Part shown: piece by piece, positions 30,943-41,106 of the stretch
Layout of the letters: every line of letters begins with the position of its first letter
Numbering within the stretch: position 1 is the first letter of the stretch
Assembly (NCBI GenBank): GCA_039000515.1
Contig: JBCFYV010000012.1
Coordinates: forward strand, 30,431,821 to 30,495,820
DNA: 64,000 nucleotides
Source of the DNA: Timema cristinae
Taxonomy: Eukaryota; Arthropoda; Insecta; Phasmatodea; Timematidae
Direction of reading: 5' to 3'
The notes under the pieces: generated by a model
Database searches by the model: none
The model's input: the letters and a program-made list of their open reading frames with translations, nothing else
Told to the model about the DNA's origin: nothing
Position numbers and translations under genes: made by a program

Positions 30943-30979
<37 letters not shown>
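30800..30979 (+). repeat. 5'-truncated SINE-E with 15-bp target duplication
   Basis: Only the 3' part is present, from TTGTGAATGTGG to the common tail GCGTATAACCCGAACGGG ... GTGCTAA and (TAA)n. The duplication AAGGATAGTGCATTC is perfect at 30785-30799 and 30980-30994. 5' truncation with a long duplication is the signature of target-primed reverse transcription. Confidence 0.92.
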
Positions 30980-30981
<2 letters not shown>

Positions 30982-31208
30982 GGATAGTGCATTCCATCAT
31001 TTCACCTAGAGTAGGCCTACTAGGTAAAGAGAGTGATAAGTAAGTGTTCCAAATTGAAAACTATTTATGCTCTTGAAGCAGAAGGATTATTGAAAGACCC
31101 AGTAGTACGTAATATTGGGTTCCTCCTCTCCATACCGAACAAGATTCAATCAAAAATTTGATTACATTTTACTATTAAATTTTACGGTAATATTCAATAA
31201 CATGAAAA

Positions 31209-31490
31209 GGGTGACCTGGCAGTATAGGGATAAGGTGTTGGACTTCTGTACTGGGGTCCGGGGTTCAATCCTCGGTCCCGGAACAAATTTATCCGATTAC
31301 CAAAACCTTCCTTCACCTCTGGCAAAACATCTTGTGAATGTGTGGAATTCCAGCCTCCACCGTGGTTCGGATTCCATGTTAAACTGTAGGTCCTTCATTT
31401 CATCTCACAATCACCCTACCATTACACATTAGCGTAAGTCTGTATAACCCAAATGGGTAGTAAGAGGCGGTGCTACTACTAATAATAATG
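31209..31490 (+). repeat. SINE-E, full length, with 12-bp target duplication
   Basis: The tRNA-like head has GTGACCTGGCAGTATAGGG (box A region) and GGGGTTCAATCCTCGG (box B), then AACCTTCCTTCACCTCTGGC, CACCGTGGTTCGGATTCC, CATTACACATTAGCGTAAG and the shared tail. ATAACATGAAAA is duplicated at 31197-31208 and 31491-31502. Confidence 0.92.
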
Positions 31491-31539
31491 ATAACATGAA
31501 AACCTTTTTTTTTTTAGTACTACCGCATGTCAACAAAAT

Positions 31540-31660
31540 TCATTTGATGAAATGTTCAACATAATGTGCCCGCACATAACCAAACAGAAGACAACATTTA
31601 GGAGCGCAATAGGTACAGAAGAAAGATTGAACATTATATTATTTGTTGATATCGAACAGA
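31540..31660 (+). pseudogene. PIF/Harbinger transposase fragment
   Basis: The frame reads FDEMFNIMCPHITKQKTTFR then SAIGTEERLNIIL, matching the family region that precedes the DDE domain (F..LL..V.P.I.K.DT..R.AI...ERL...LRFLATG). It breaks off after NIIL. It sits inside the 30695-31863 element and is not functional. Confidence 0.75.
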
Positions 31661-32029
31661 AGCAAGGAAACGGACGGGCACAAACCACACAGTGTGACCA
31701 CCTGCACTTGAATGAATGTGTAATTGCAGATATCCAGTTGTCTGGCTATCCCGCCACGCTGCAGTAGTGTAACATCTCTCATCTAAAACAATGTGTTCCT
31801 ACAATGTGGTCGAATGGGACCGGGTTTGCCGGACTGGTAAAAACGCATAGTGGGACACCGGCCTAAGTAAGCTTTATTTAATTTAAAGTTTTTACAAAAT
31901 TAATAAAACATGGGTTTCATGATAATCCGTAATGTGAGCAGTATTAATCTTATGAAGTGAGATAAGGGAAAATGTGTTGCACCCTTTTGAACCACATTGT
32001 GTATACTTCCATATAAACCATCCAATGAG

Positions 32030-32330
32030 GCTATATATATATATATATATATCAATCTATCGCTCTGATGTTTAACATAGAGGTAGACTGGGGGTTTCTT
32101 ATGAAGCAACTGAGGTGCCCACCCCGTAAATACTCGCTCATAAGTTGCCCACTATTGGCGATTTGTGGAATAATTGCCCGCCAGGACAACTATCGCCCAT
32201 CCTGCGACTGTTTTGTTAATCATGTGTTTATATGGTGTCATTCACACAGGGCAACAATCGACGGCCAGTATCCCAATTGGTGCCAACCTCCAAGCACATA
32301 TTGAATTTTATTCTTGGTAAGGAAATGTAT
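32030..32330. other. (TA)n run and TTGCCCA/GGGCAA-rich stretch
   Basis: A TA run (32033-32052) is followed by repeated words such as GTTGCCCACTATTGGCGAT, TGCCCGCCAGGACAAC and GGGCAACAATCGACGG. Similar GACAACTGGGC-type words occur at 41130 and 53210. It may be a transposon end, but termini were not found. Confidence 0.35.
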
Positions 32331-32639
32331 CTGGTTATCTATTGTTGGTTTGTTTTCGACTGCGTAGTCTTTAATAAATATTTATAAATTATTATATAAT
32401 TCACTATACATTTATTTAAACCAATCATAAGTAATGTAAAGTGATTAGGGATTTTCACCCATAGCTCTCGACCCTTTTCAAGGATATTTCCATATTTTTT
32501 TACTACACATATTATTAAACATCTTGATTTAATTGTTTTATATTAAGGTTTGAAAATGCCATCAATTCTAATAAAAGAACTTTCTGATAACTAAATTGTG
32601 GTTAGAATTATATCGTTCGACGCCAAATCTCGGTCATTA

Positions 32640-32805
32640 CCGTGTCTGCCACTGAGTCAAGGGGTTCCGGGTTTGATTCCCGGCATGGCCAAACCATTCA
32701 TCTTTGGTGGAATGTGGATGTCCCCTTTCACAGTGATGAACTGACGGCTGAGGGCTGGGTGGTGTGTCTGTTCTAGATTTAAGAAGCCACAAAAAGTAAC
32801 CTCAT
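32640..32805 (+). repeat. SINE-C
   Basis: CCACTGAGTCAAGGGGTTCC, GGGTTTGATTCCCGGCATGG (box B), GTGGATGTCCCCTTTCACAG, GGCTGAGGGCTGGGTGGTGT and GTCTGTTCTAGATTTAAGAA appear in order. It lies about 150 bp upstream of another direct copy. Confidence 0.75.
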
Positions 32806-32954
32806 CCTCTTAATCCATAATAACTGACCTATTGTTTCATTTACTATAGTTAAGTTGGTACTGAATTTTCTTTTACAAGCGAAATTTCCCCGGTAATTCT
32901 TGCCGGGCGATAGTTTTCTCGTGTGAAACGGCTCTTAAATAGCCAATCCAAAAA

Positions 32955-33120
32955 GTTAGCTTAGTCGGTAGAATGTTTTTCTACTGATTTAAGGGTCCCG
33001 GTTTCAATCCCCGGCATGTCAAAAAATGTATCAATGGTTAAGTGTGGGTTTACCCTTTCACAGTTGATAAATAACGGCTGGGGACTAGATTTTGTGTCTG
33101 TCCTAGTCTTAAGATAGATC
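32955..33120 (+). repeat. SINE-C
   Basis: Box A TTAGCTTAGTCGGTAGAATG, TACTGATTTAAGGGTCCCGG, box B GGTTTCAATCCCCGGCATG, then GTGGGTTTACCCTTTCACAG and GTCTGTCCTAGTCTTAAG. The head resembles tRNA-Lys (AGCTCAGTCGGTAGAGCA). Confidence 0.78.
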
Positions 33121-33304
33121 ATAAGCATATGAAGCTGCGACAGGCCTAGCAAGCCGGTACTGGAAAATACATGGCTTGAATAAAAAACTGACCCAGACCA
33201 CAGGCGGAAAAAAGTAATGTATGCTAATAAAATTAAATAGCCAAGCTATTATAGTTGTTAAGAACGGTTATAGATGCATCTAAATATAATATGTTTTACA
33301 TTAT

Positions 33305-33555
33305 AAAATTACAGCTGTACTTGGGAATCGGAACTGGGACCTTTGACTTAATATGCTATTGTTCTTACCATTGATCTATCCAGAAGTCTTAAGGCTGATG
33401 ATCCCGCACGTCTATTACGGACTGCCTTAAAATTATAAGTAAAAATAACCCTTGGTTTGGGACAACTTTTGGATAGATCATTTGTAAAACATTGGCGTAC
33501 ATTAAAAGTCCAGGTTTCAATTCCCGTGTCTATGTGTCATTTTTCTAAATAAAGA
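33305..33555. mobile_element. Palindromic pseudo-tRNA element, shortened copy
   Basis: The left arm has GGGAATCGGAACTGGGACCT and AGATCTATCC-like box-A complement; the right arm has GGATAGATCATTTGTAAAAC, TTGGCGTACATTAAAAG and CAATTCCCGTGTC. The centre words CCCGCACGTCTATTACGGAC also occur at 27550. Parts of the left arm and centre are deleted relative to 27205-27715. Confidence 0.65.
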
Positions 33556-33849
33556 ATATAATATAACAGCTTGTACGTTTATCGGTAAATGTATGGACGC
33601 TATTATGTTCGTGTTCCTAATGTAATACAAATAAGTTGTAGCTTTTTAAAATAATTATTTCTCGAGGAATACTATTGCACAGAAATCAAGCAATATCTGA
33701 GCTATCGTTGAGCTCTTTTTTTACCTTGATTTTCTTAAGAATGGACATTTGAGGCATAATTTAAAAACAGAAAAATTTTGTTTGGTCAACATTCATAAAA
33801 ATGTTATTATTTTATTAATGTTATACTACCTGCTACTGTTACTAATGGC

Positions 33850-34085
33850 CTAAGGAGTCACTCTAGAAATAAATTAGACTGCCGATGGAGGGTTATAAGG
33901 GGTTTTGAATCCCATTCGGGTGCAGGCCTACTGGGTGTGGTTTTTCCTAATTTTTTTTTCCACTCTCCCTCCACATAAATAGCGGTATACTTGCCCTAAA
34001 TTCAACCTTCCTCATCCCTAACCCACTAGCGTAATTAGTACATACACGTATAACCTGAACAGGTTATTAAAAGCGGTGTTAAAAA
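33850..34085 (+). repeat. SINE-B
   Basis: GGCCTAAGGAGTCACTCTAG, TTTTGAATCCCATTCGGGTG, CCACTCTCCCTCCAC, CACTAGCGTAATTAGTACAT and ACCTGAACAGGTTATTAAAA are all in order. Confidence 0.75.
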
Positions 34086-34299
34086 AATATGTTATGTTGC
34101 AGATATTTATAATAGCAATATAAAGTGACAGCTTCAGATAATATTTTCTTGACGTACGAATACTTTAAAGAAGATCTAGGGACTTTTTATAACCATCCAT
34201 TTGTAATAAAATTGGAGTATACATTATGAATTGGATTTGTACAAGTCAGAAGGTTGACTTAAGCAATTTTCCTTCTTGATACGATAAAACAAAACTCAT

Positions 34300-34540
34300 A
34301 GCACCACTTCTTATCAACTGTTCGGATTAAACGCCTAAGTATTAATTACACTAATCTGTTAGTGATAGGTAAAATTTAATTTATAGAAGGCGACCCGCAT
34401 TTTCGTGGAGGGAAAGTAGAAAACTGTTTAGGTAAAACCACCTTCATTGTATACAATTGGAACTGAACCCCAAACTCCCCATCTTCGGCAGTACAGTCCA
34501 ACACTAAAGCATGCGCCCACCGAAGCGGGTTAATAGGTCA
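34300..34540 (-). repeat. SINE-B, reverse
   Basis: CATAGCACCACTTCTTATCA (tail complement), ATTACACTAATCTGTTAGTG, GACCCGCATTTTCGTGGAG and CTCCCCATCTTCGGCAGTAC (head complement) are in order. It is followed about 70 bp later by a second reverse copy (about 34610-34785). Confidence 0.65.
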
Positions 34541-34609
34541 TAATAGCCAAACAAGCTATAAGCATTTATTTACTCTAATGAGTAATGAGTAATTGAGTAT
34601 GAATAAGGA

Positions 34610-34965
34610 AGGGAAATTTTAGAGGGAATATATTTTCATTTACGTGGAGGCTGAAGGGGAAATCATTTAGGAAAAAGTAGCCTCAATATACAGTGACGTT
34701 ATTCGACCACCAACCTTCACGTCACCAGCTAATCACACTAAATGAGCTTGACGCTTAGACTGCGTGCCCACCCATGTGGGTTTTACTTAATTTAGTATTT
34801 GTATTATTTTACTAGTAACGTGCGCTTATTAAAGCACTTACTATATGACTAACTTCAAACAAACTTTGCCCAGTAAAAGACACAACACCCAGTCCCCCTA
34901 CCGTCAAATCATTGACAGCTCTGAATTTTGCAATGCACTGATTTTTCCAGTGATAAGCATATTGG
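34610..34965 (-). repeat. Reverse SINE-B relic plus SINE-C 3' fragment
   Basis: 34610-34785 keeps the SINE-B body (TTTTCATTTACGTGGAGGC) and head complement (GACGCTTAGACTGCGTG). 34865-34965 keeps the SINE-C end (AAAGACACAACACCCAGTCC). Both are worn. Confidence 0.5.
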
Positions 34966-34999
34966 TTATGTTGGGATTAAAATCGGAGAAATTTAGATT

Positions 35000-35625
35000 A
35001 ATGGACAGAAATGCTAAGGCCTGAGTTAAGGTGTCGGACTGATAAACATAAAGCCTGTAGCTAGCTACTATAAACACTCAGTTAAAATTATTGAGTTTTA
35101 ACACACCAAATATACACTATGAATTAAAAAATAAAATTATAGTCACATTTTGAAAAAAAATCTCCACATGAAAAAAACCTCACATTAATGAAAAGCTAGG
35201 TCAATGCTGGTCACAAAGTGTGAAATAATTCAATTTCACCCACTCCCTTCCTCCCTTATTTAGAGTGCTCCCTAAAGGTGAAAACAAATTACATCCAACC
35301 CTCTCATAATTGATATTGTGATTGCATAAAATATACAACAATAACCGAATGTTACTTTGTTGTTCATCCATTATTAGCGGATGACAAGAAATTAATCATG
35401 TATTCAACATATCGGATAGGAAGGGGGTTATTGATTATTTTACTTGTTGTTGATTTGCTTAAAATTAGGAATCTGAGTTTACACATTGTAATGTGTTTAT
35501 GTAATAAGAGTACTGAAAAGTTGGTCTCATCTTTGGGCATGATCGTTGTGCTGTTTTGCTCTTTTATTTTTGAAAGCTTCGTATGTTTCACGACCCTTCC
35601 TTAAGTATCCACATATTAATACAAA
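35000..35625. other. No recognisable gene
   Basis: Two overlapping frames on opposite strands (35398-35604 plus; 35364-35591 minus) have no recognisable motif. No repeat unit is seen. Confidence 0.35.
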
Positions 35626-35626
35626 A

Positions 35627-35880
35627 TTAACCCGCCTCAGTGGCGTATTTGGCTAACGCGCTAGTTTCATGTTGAGCTCTATGCTGAGGATGGATAAATT
35701 GAGGTTCGAATCTCGGTCGGGTGAGCTAGGGGTGGTTTTTCCTAAATGGTTTTACACTCTCCCTACATGCAAATTTGGGTTCACTTCTTCTAAATTCAAC
35801 CTTCCCAATTCCCAATCCATTAGTGATATTGTTACTTGAGCGTATAACCCGAACGGATATTAAGACGTGAAGCTAAATAA
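35627..35880 (+). repeat. SINE-A
   Basis: ACCCGCCTCAGTGGCGTATT, TTGGCTAACGCGCTAG, GAGGTTCGAATCTCGGTCGG, TTTTTCCTAAATGGTTTTAC and GCGTATAACCCGAACGGATA are in order, followed by an A-rich tail. Full length. Confidence 0.85.
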
Positions 35881-35899
35881 AAAAACACTAAATTAGGTA

Positions 35900-36310
35900 G
35901 AACCTAGAGAGAGTATATCAGCATTTCCGTAGAATAAAAAAGGTAAACCATTTAGGTAGTGGGGGGGGGGGGGAGGAGAATACATAAATACCCTCTTCTA
36001 GGATTTCAACCCTATCCCCCCGTTAACAGCAAACCAGACCAAATGAGACTGCCAACTTTGTCTATATGTCCTCTGGATAGTTTTATTTTCTAATTGATAT
36101 CTTTCAACAATGATTACTCTCACGGCTTAATCTTTGAGTACTTATGATAAGGCTGGTTCTAAAGAATCGCACACACATTTGCGTTTGCGAGAGGACGGGG
36201 AAACAATGACAAATCGGAACTGGAAAACAACCACTCAAGAGTCCCTGCAAAGATTTGAACTTTAACCACTATGTCACAGACGATCTATTAAGAGCCCGAT
36301 GCCTTAAACC
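35900..36310 (-). repeat. Two degenerate reverse SINE-B copies
   Basis: The first (about 35900-36060) contains GGTAAACCATTTAGGTAG and a 14-G run near 35960. The second (about 36160-36310) has CACATTTGCGTTTGCGAGAG and GATGCCTTAAACCACGG. Both keep only body and head complements. Confidence 0.45.
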
Positions 36311-36473
36311 ACGGGAACATCGATGTGGCTGGAGTTTATAATCCCAGCCGTGAACACTTTGAGATTTGTTTTATGCTTTTTGTGTTTAATTCCAACATTT
36401 ACGCTAGACCGGGTGCCTTTTTTCAATGTTACCTTTCTAAAATTGACACCTTATAGTCTAATCTATAATAGCC

Positions 36474-36769
36474 TCCCGCCTCTGTGGCGTAGTTGGCTAA
36501 CGCGCTAGTCGTATTGAGCTCGACTGCTGAGGACGGGGAGATCGAGGTTCGAATCTCAGTCGGGTGAACTGGGGTGGTTTTTCCTAAATGGTTTTCCACT
36601 CTCCCTCCACGCAAATGCGGGTTACTTCCTCTAATTCAACCTTCCCAATTGCTAAATCCATTAAAGTAATTATTACTTAAAGCGTATAACCCAAACGGGT
36701 AGTAAGACGCGGTGCCAAATATATAATTTATATATTATATATATATATATATATTATATATATATAATA
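36474..36769 (+). repeat. SINE-A with 10-bp target duplication and AT-microsatellite tail
   Basis: TCCCGCCTCTGTGGCG, GTAGTTGGCTAACGC, GAGGTTCGAATCTCAG and the tail AACCCAAACGGGTAGTAAGA are present. TATAATAGCC is duplicated at 36464-36473 and 36770-36779. The (TA)n block at 36720-36769 therefore lies inside the insertion and grew from the SINE tail. Confidence 0.9.
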
Positions 36770-36784
36770 TATAATAGCCCTTTT

Positions 36785-37530
36785 GCTAAAAGTACAAATA
36801 AAGAAGTTTTGAAGCACTATTCTATTAAAATACAGTTTTAATAATCATCCAGTTTCTATGCACTTGGCTGTACACCATAATTCAGACGCATTGGTCGGCA
36901 TAGTTCTTTTTTTCCATTACTGATTTTGAACTACGCTGAAAATAAAATTTTAATTAATTTCGCTACCATTACACTGTAGGACTCATTTTATAAGGTTATC
37001 CATTTATTTATTTGAGCTCGCCATTGTTTTTAGAGACCACCACGACATGTGATATGTTTCATATGGAAGCGGGCATTGTTTTATGTAATCGTCCTTTGTT
37101 TTTCTTTTTTGTCCTTCCATGTCCTTTCCCTCAATGGGCACGTGCACGCCGCACAATTTAAAGAATAAAAGATAGAATAACAGTGAAATGAGCATTCAAA
37201 TATTTTTATATTACACATTACAGGAAAGCGAGCATGGATGATCAAAAAGTGGTCTGATATGTATTAAACGAATACAATTTGGTTCTTTAGATCTATTTCT
37301 ACACTCACGCTAACAAGAAGGAAAACGTTTCCATGTTAACTTGATGTAACATTCGCCATAGCTCGCCAAACTAGAAACATTTCCCGTCAATTGTCTGTAA
37401 TCTATCTCACATCAAAGGGCACGAACATTCGTACTAGCTCGAGTAGACTGCCCCGTCCACACATTATTGTTAGGTCTGCTAGTAGTTTGTTGTGTTTACT
37501 GTTGAAATGGAGTGGTCCAATTTGTGTCTG
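36785..37530. other. No recognisable gene
   Basis: Unique-looking A+T-rich sequence before the TATG microsatellite. Short frames only. Confidence 0.35.
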
Positions 37531-37535
37531 TATAT

Positions 37536-37985
37536 ATATGTGTATATATATGTTATATATTGTATGTGTATATATATATGTATATATATATATATGTATG
37601 TGTATATATATATATATATATATGTATATATAATATATATATAATATGTATATATATATACATATATATATATGTATACATATATATATATATGTATACA
37701 TACATATATATGTATATATATTATACATACATATATATATGTATACATATATGTATGTATATATATATGTATACATATATGTATTATATATGTATACATA
37801 TATGTATGTATATATGTATACATACATTATGTATTATATATATATATGTATACATACATGTATACATATATGTTTGTGTATATATATGTATAATATACAT
37901 ACATAATATATTAAATACGTTGTGTATATATGTATATATACATATATGTTTGTGTGTATATATATATATACATATGTTTGTGTGT
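37536..37985. repeat. TA/TATG compound microsatellite, ~450 bp
   Basis: Long runs of TATATATG, TATACATA and ATGTATG are strongly self-complementary. All open frames across it are tyrosine/isoleucine artefacts of the repeat. Confidence 0.97.
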
Positions 37986-38120
37986 GTACTTGACAGTTTG
38001 ATGCCTTAAACCACGTGGCTATGGTGTAGATTATTCTAAGCCCAAGAAATTGAACAAGTAAGTTGAAACTTGGCATTTATGTTAAGGGAAACTTAAACAT
38101 TTTCGCATAGGTATCTTATT

Positions 38121-38664
38121 AGAACTCATATCCTAAACTGCACGTATAGCTTGTTTTAACCAAAAGTAATACAAAATCCCTATATACATACATCCGGAAA
38201 CCTATGCTAATACTATTAAATAATGTTTAAGGTTTTGACGTATAGCACCGGTGTAGCAAAGCTGTCAAGTATGCTTGTACAACGAGTTGCATAAGAGATA
38301 GGCACGTTGCATTGCACATGTAGTAATGGCAAGCACTCTTTGTGATGTAGGACCGTTAATGATGACCCTCAGAACTTATTCGAACTTCCATATGGTCTGG
38401 TGTGTTGTTTACTATTAATATTAATATTGTGGTATGTTCTGCTGCCGTCTCCAAAATGTTGAGATGTGTAGTGCCGCGTGACTAGCTCCTAAGCAACCTG
38501 TTGTACATGCATGCTTGAATAGCTATGCTATCCAGGCCCTGTATGCCGTAACTTTGAACACACTTTAATGATATTAGCTTAGCTTTCCGGATGTAAGTGT
38601 ATAGGTATTTTTGTGTTACTTTTGGTTCAAACAAGCTATGAGTGCAGTTTGGGCTATGAGTTTC
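38121..38664. mobile_element. MITE with ~80-bp inverted repeats
   Basis: Left arm 38121-38200 and right arm 38584-38664 are inverted copies: CATATCCTAAACTGCACG and GTTTTAACCAAAAGTAATAC at the left answer GTTACTTTTGGTTCAAAC and AGTGCAGTTTGGGCTATGAG at the right, ending inward at CCGGAAA/TTTCCGG. The ~380-bp centre has no recognisable gene. ACACTCTGTATAT outside the right arm suggests that the true end, perhaps at a TA, lies slightly further out. Confidence 0.8.
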
Positions 38665-39113
38665 CGAACACTCTGTATATATTGTGAGATTGATGCTTTA
38701 GACCAGGTGACCAGTAATCCGGGTAGCTATAAGCTCACTAGACCTAGAAATATGTATTTGGTAGGTATACATGCACACTTATATACAACTGAAGGTGTTC
38801 ATCTAGGGTTGTCTGTGACCTAGGGTTATTCTATTATCTTATTTATATTGCGAGACTGACGACTAAACTCTATTGATGCTGTTAATAATGTATCTAATAA
38901 CTGATTACTAGCATTAAACATTTTTGTGTATGTGATTTTTTGTGTTCATTGTGTCTTAATACTGGTGGGGGCTTTCCTCAAGTATATTCTGTAGGCTGTA
39001 GTTAGTGGTTCATTTTATATAAAAATGTATCAACAAAGATAAATTTCAGCCTTAATTTATGAGTAATATTTTAATATACCACCTAAATTTACCCTTGCCA
39101 TGCTGGACTCTTA

Positions 39114-39850
39114 AGGCCGATTCACACAGAAAGCTAAGCTAAGTTTAAGATTTGCTCTGCTAAATAAAGGCCGATACATACAGAATGCTAAGCTATGCTA
39201 AGCTATGTTGTGCTGAGCTGTCCTCTACTAAGACTCTGTCAATTTTGTTTCACACTCATTTCTAACTAAGCTAAGCAATGGTTCCTCCTTTCACTCCAGA
39301 ATTCAGTGTTGTTTCTTTCTGGTCTGCTCCAGTGAAGTTTAGTTATGATGGCGTTCTCCAAAATGTATTGTTTGAGTTCAAATGATAGTACTGAGGAAGA
39401 AAAGATGCTGCTGTTAAAATATATTTTGGAAGATGAAGAAAATTTAGGAGGTAGAGGTTTGACTTGTTCAATCAATGCTTTCATTTTAATATAAAGTAAT
39501 TTATTAAGTATAAAACCTAGATAAAATATTACTTAAACATAGGTAAAACAAACTGAAAACAAAATTTCGACACTTTATTAGTTATCTTCACCAAACTAGC
39601 ACTGCGTCTGCTCAACACGGAGCCCAAAATTGAGATATGCGCATGCGCAACGTAAGATTGCTCAAGATGGTAGATGGGAAATTTTCCCGGCCAGCAATCG
39701 GAAAAAACATAGCATGGCTTAGCAAGTCATAGCATAGCTTAGCTTAGTTTTCTGTGTAAACCAACACATTTAAATACTTTGTCCGATATTTTTCTAAAAT
39801 GCTAACAAAGGAAATCTTAGCTTAACTTAGCATTCTGTGTGAATCAGCCT
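39114..39850 (+). mobile_element. PIF/Harbinger deletion derivative, 737 bp, TTA duplication
   Basis: Ends AGGCCGATTCACACAGAAAG at the left and the complement of AGGCTGATTCACACAGAATG at the right match at about 27 of 30 positions, flanked by TTA (39111-39113; 39851-39853). A second, imperfect copy of the left terminus starts near 39168 (AAAGGCCGATACATACAGAA). GCTAAGCTAAGC-type subterminal repeats are abundant. It is a paralogue of 19710-20167. Confidence 0.9.
39345..39494 (+). pseudogene. Harbinger-derived short frame, transposase N-terminus remnant
   Basis: The 49-codon frame MMAFSKMYCLSSNDSTEEEK then MLLLKYILEDEENLGGRG resembles the acidic start of HARBI1/ALP1-like transposases (S/E-rich, then LLLL.. 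LEEEE). It then runs into non-coding sequence, consistent with an internal deletion. The copy near 19860 has the same start with a one-base shift. Confidence 0.55.
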
Positions 39851-40051
39851 TTACAGTTATATTAACACAATATTATTTTGGCATGATTTTCAATATTCTT
39901 ACTTATTTGAGAGTTATGGTGATCACCCCAACTTGGGATCCGCTACTGCTAATAATGAGCATATGTTAATATTAATCAAGGCCGGAACAGTGACTTATTC
40001 AAATCAGCTGTACAAAAAAAAAACTGGAAAAATACCATCAAATGAAATACC

Positions 40052-40432
40052 AATATATGCGGCAGAAGGGAGCGCAAGTAATTTTACAGTTTTTATAGCA
40101 TTACATTTTGTTGGCCAAAATAAATAAAATAATTCTCCAGTAGTAACATAAGGTTTAGTTTTCTGCACATGCTAATATCAACAGACCATATACCTTAAAT
40201 ATCTGTCAAGAAAGGGTGTCCTAGAATTTCGTCAAAACTTTTTCATTTTATTTAAAAAGTTTTGACTAAATTCCAGGACACCCTTGACAGATATTCGAGA
40301 TATGTTGCTATTAGCATCTGCAAAAAACTAAACTCTACGTTGCTACTGGATAAATATTTGATTTATTTTGGCCAACAAATTTCAATTCTATAAAAACTGT
40401 AAAAATACTTTCTCTCCCTTCGGCTGCAGACT
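40052..40432. mobile_element. Foldback element, near-perfect long hairpin
   Basis: Left arm about 40052-40243 and right arm 40254-40432 pair over about 180 bp around a 10-base loop (40244-40253). Paired words include GTCAAAACTTTTT/AAAAAGTTTTGAC and GGGTGTCCTAGAATTTC/ AATTCCAGGACACCC. The arms are related to those at 20637-23018, 46366-46728 and 62874-63225. A frame at 39933-40127 crosses the left arm and is unlikely to be a gene. Confidence 0.88.
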
Positions 40433-40607
40433 AACACTAGGATATCTAGAATAAATTATTTTAATTCTTAGGCCATAATAAAGATAAACATCAGGTAACA
40501 CAAAAATCCCTCAAATCTGTGTTTTGTATATATAATATATATATTGAGCTTTTTAACGTACATCTATGAGCCGACAGATTATATCAGCACACCAGTTATA
40601 TATTAAT

Positions 40608-40770
40608 TTAAATACAAAACAGAACAACATCCAGCCCCCACTAGTTAACTCATTTCTATGAAAGGTGGAAACTTATATTTCACCAATGAAAACTTTTTCA
40701 GCCATATCAGGAATAGAACCCGAGACCCTTGGTTATGTAGACAGTTAAGTTACCAACCACGCTAATGTTT
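40608..40770 (-). repeat. SINE-C, reverse
   Basis: ACAACATCCAGCCCCCACTA, AGGTGGAAACTTATATTTCA, CCATATCAGGAATAGAACCC (box B complement) and GAGACCCTTGGTTATGTAGA are in SINE-C order. Confidence 0.65.
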
Positions 40771-41106
40771 TGGACTTTTTTTTCACAAAGAATTACGATT
40801 TATGTATAAATAACTTTTAAATAGAAAAGCAATATGTACACAATTTTGGTCCCAAACCATTTTTATGGATAGTTTTTAACTTGACGAGAAAATAAATATT
40901 TTGGGAACTGATTGTCAAAAAATTAAGTATTATGAAAACATTTTCGCCATGAAAAATATTGCTCAATCAACTCCAAATTTCAGGAAAATAGTTTCCAAAT
41001 TAACAAAATTCTTGTAAGCTGAGTGTGAAGCTCTCGACTTGGTGATTTTACTATTGACGATATTGGTATCTATTCTAGTTACGCTACATCTGTCACCAGG
41101 TTATTT

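Larger units (their letters stand above)
30695..31863 (+). mobile_element. PIF/Harbinger derivative with two SINE-E insertions, TAA duplication
   Basis: Left end GGCTGGTGTTAAACTATG and TTTTTACCAGTCCGGC; the right end is the complement (GCCGGACTGGTAAAAACGCA ... ACACCGGCC). Flanking TAA at 30692-30694 and 31864-31866. A transposase remnant is at 31540-31660. Subtracting the two SINEs leaves about 700 bp, so most of the transposase is gone. Confidence 0.85.

Noticed and set aside
37391..38076. Six overlapping open frames rich in tyrosine and isoleucine
   Set aside because: They are translations of the TATG/TA microsatellite in several frames on both strands, with no non-repeat domain.
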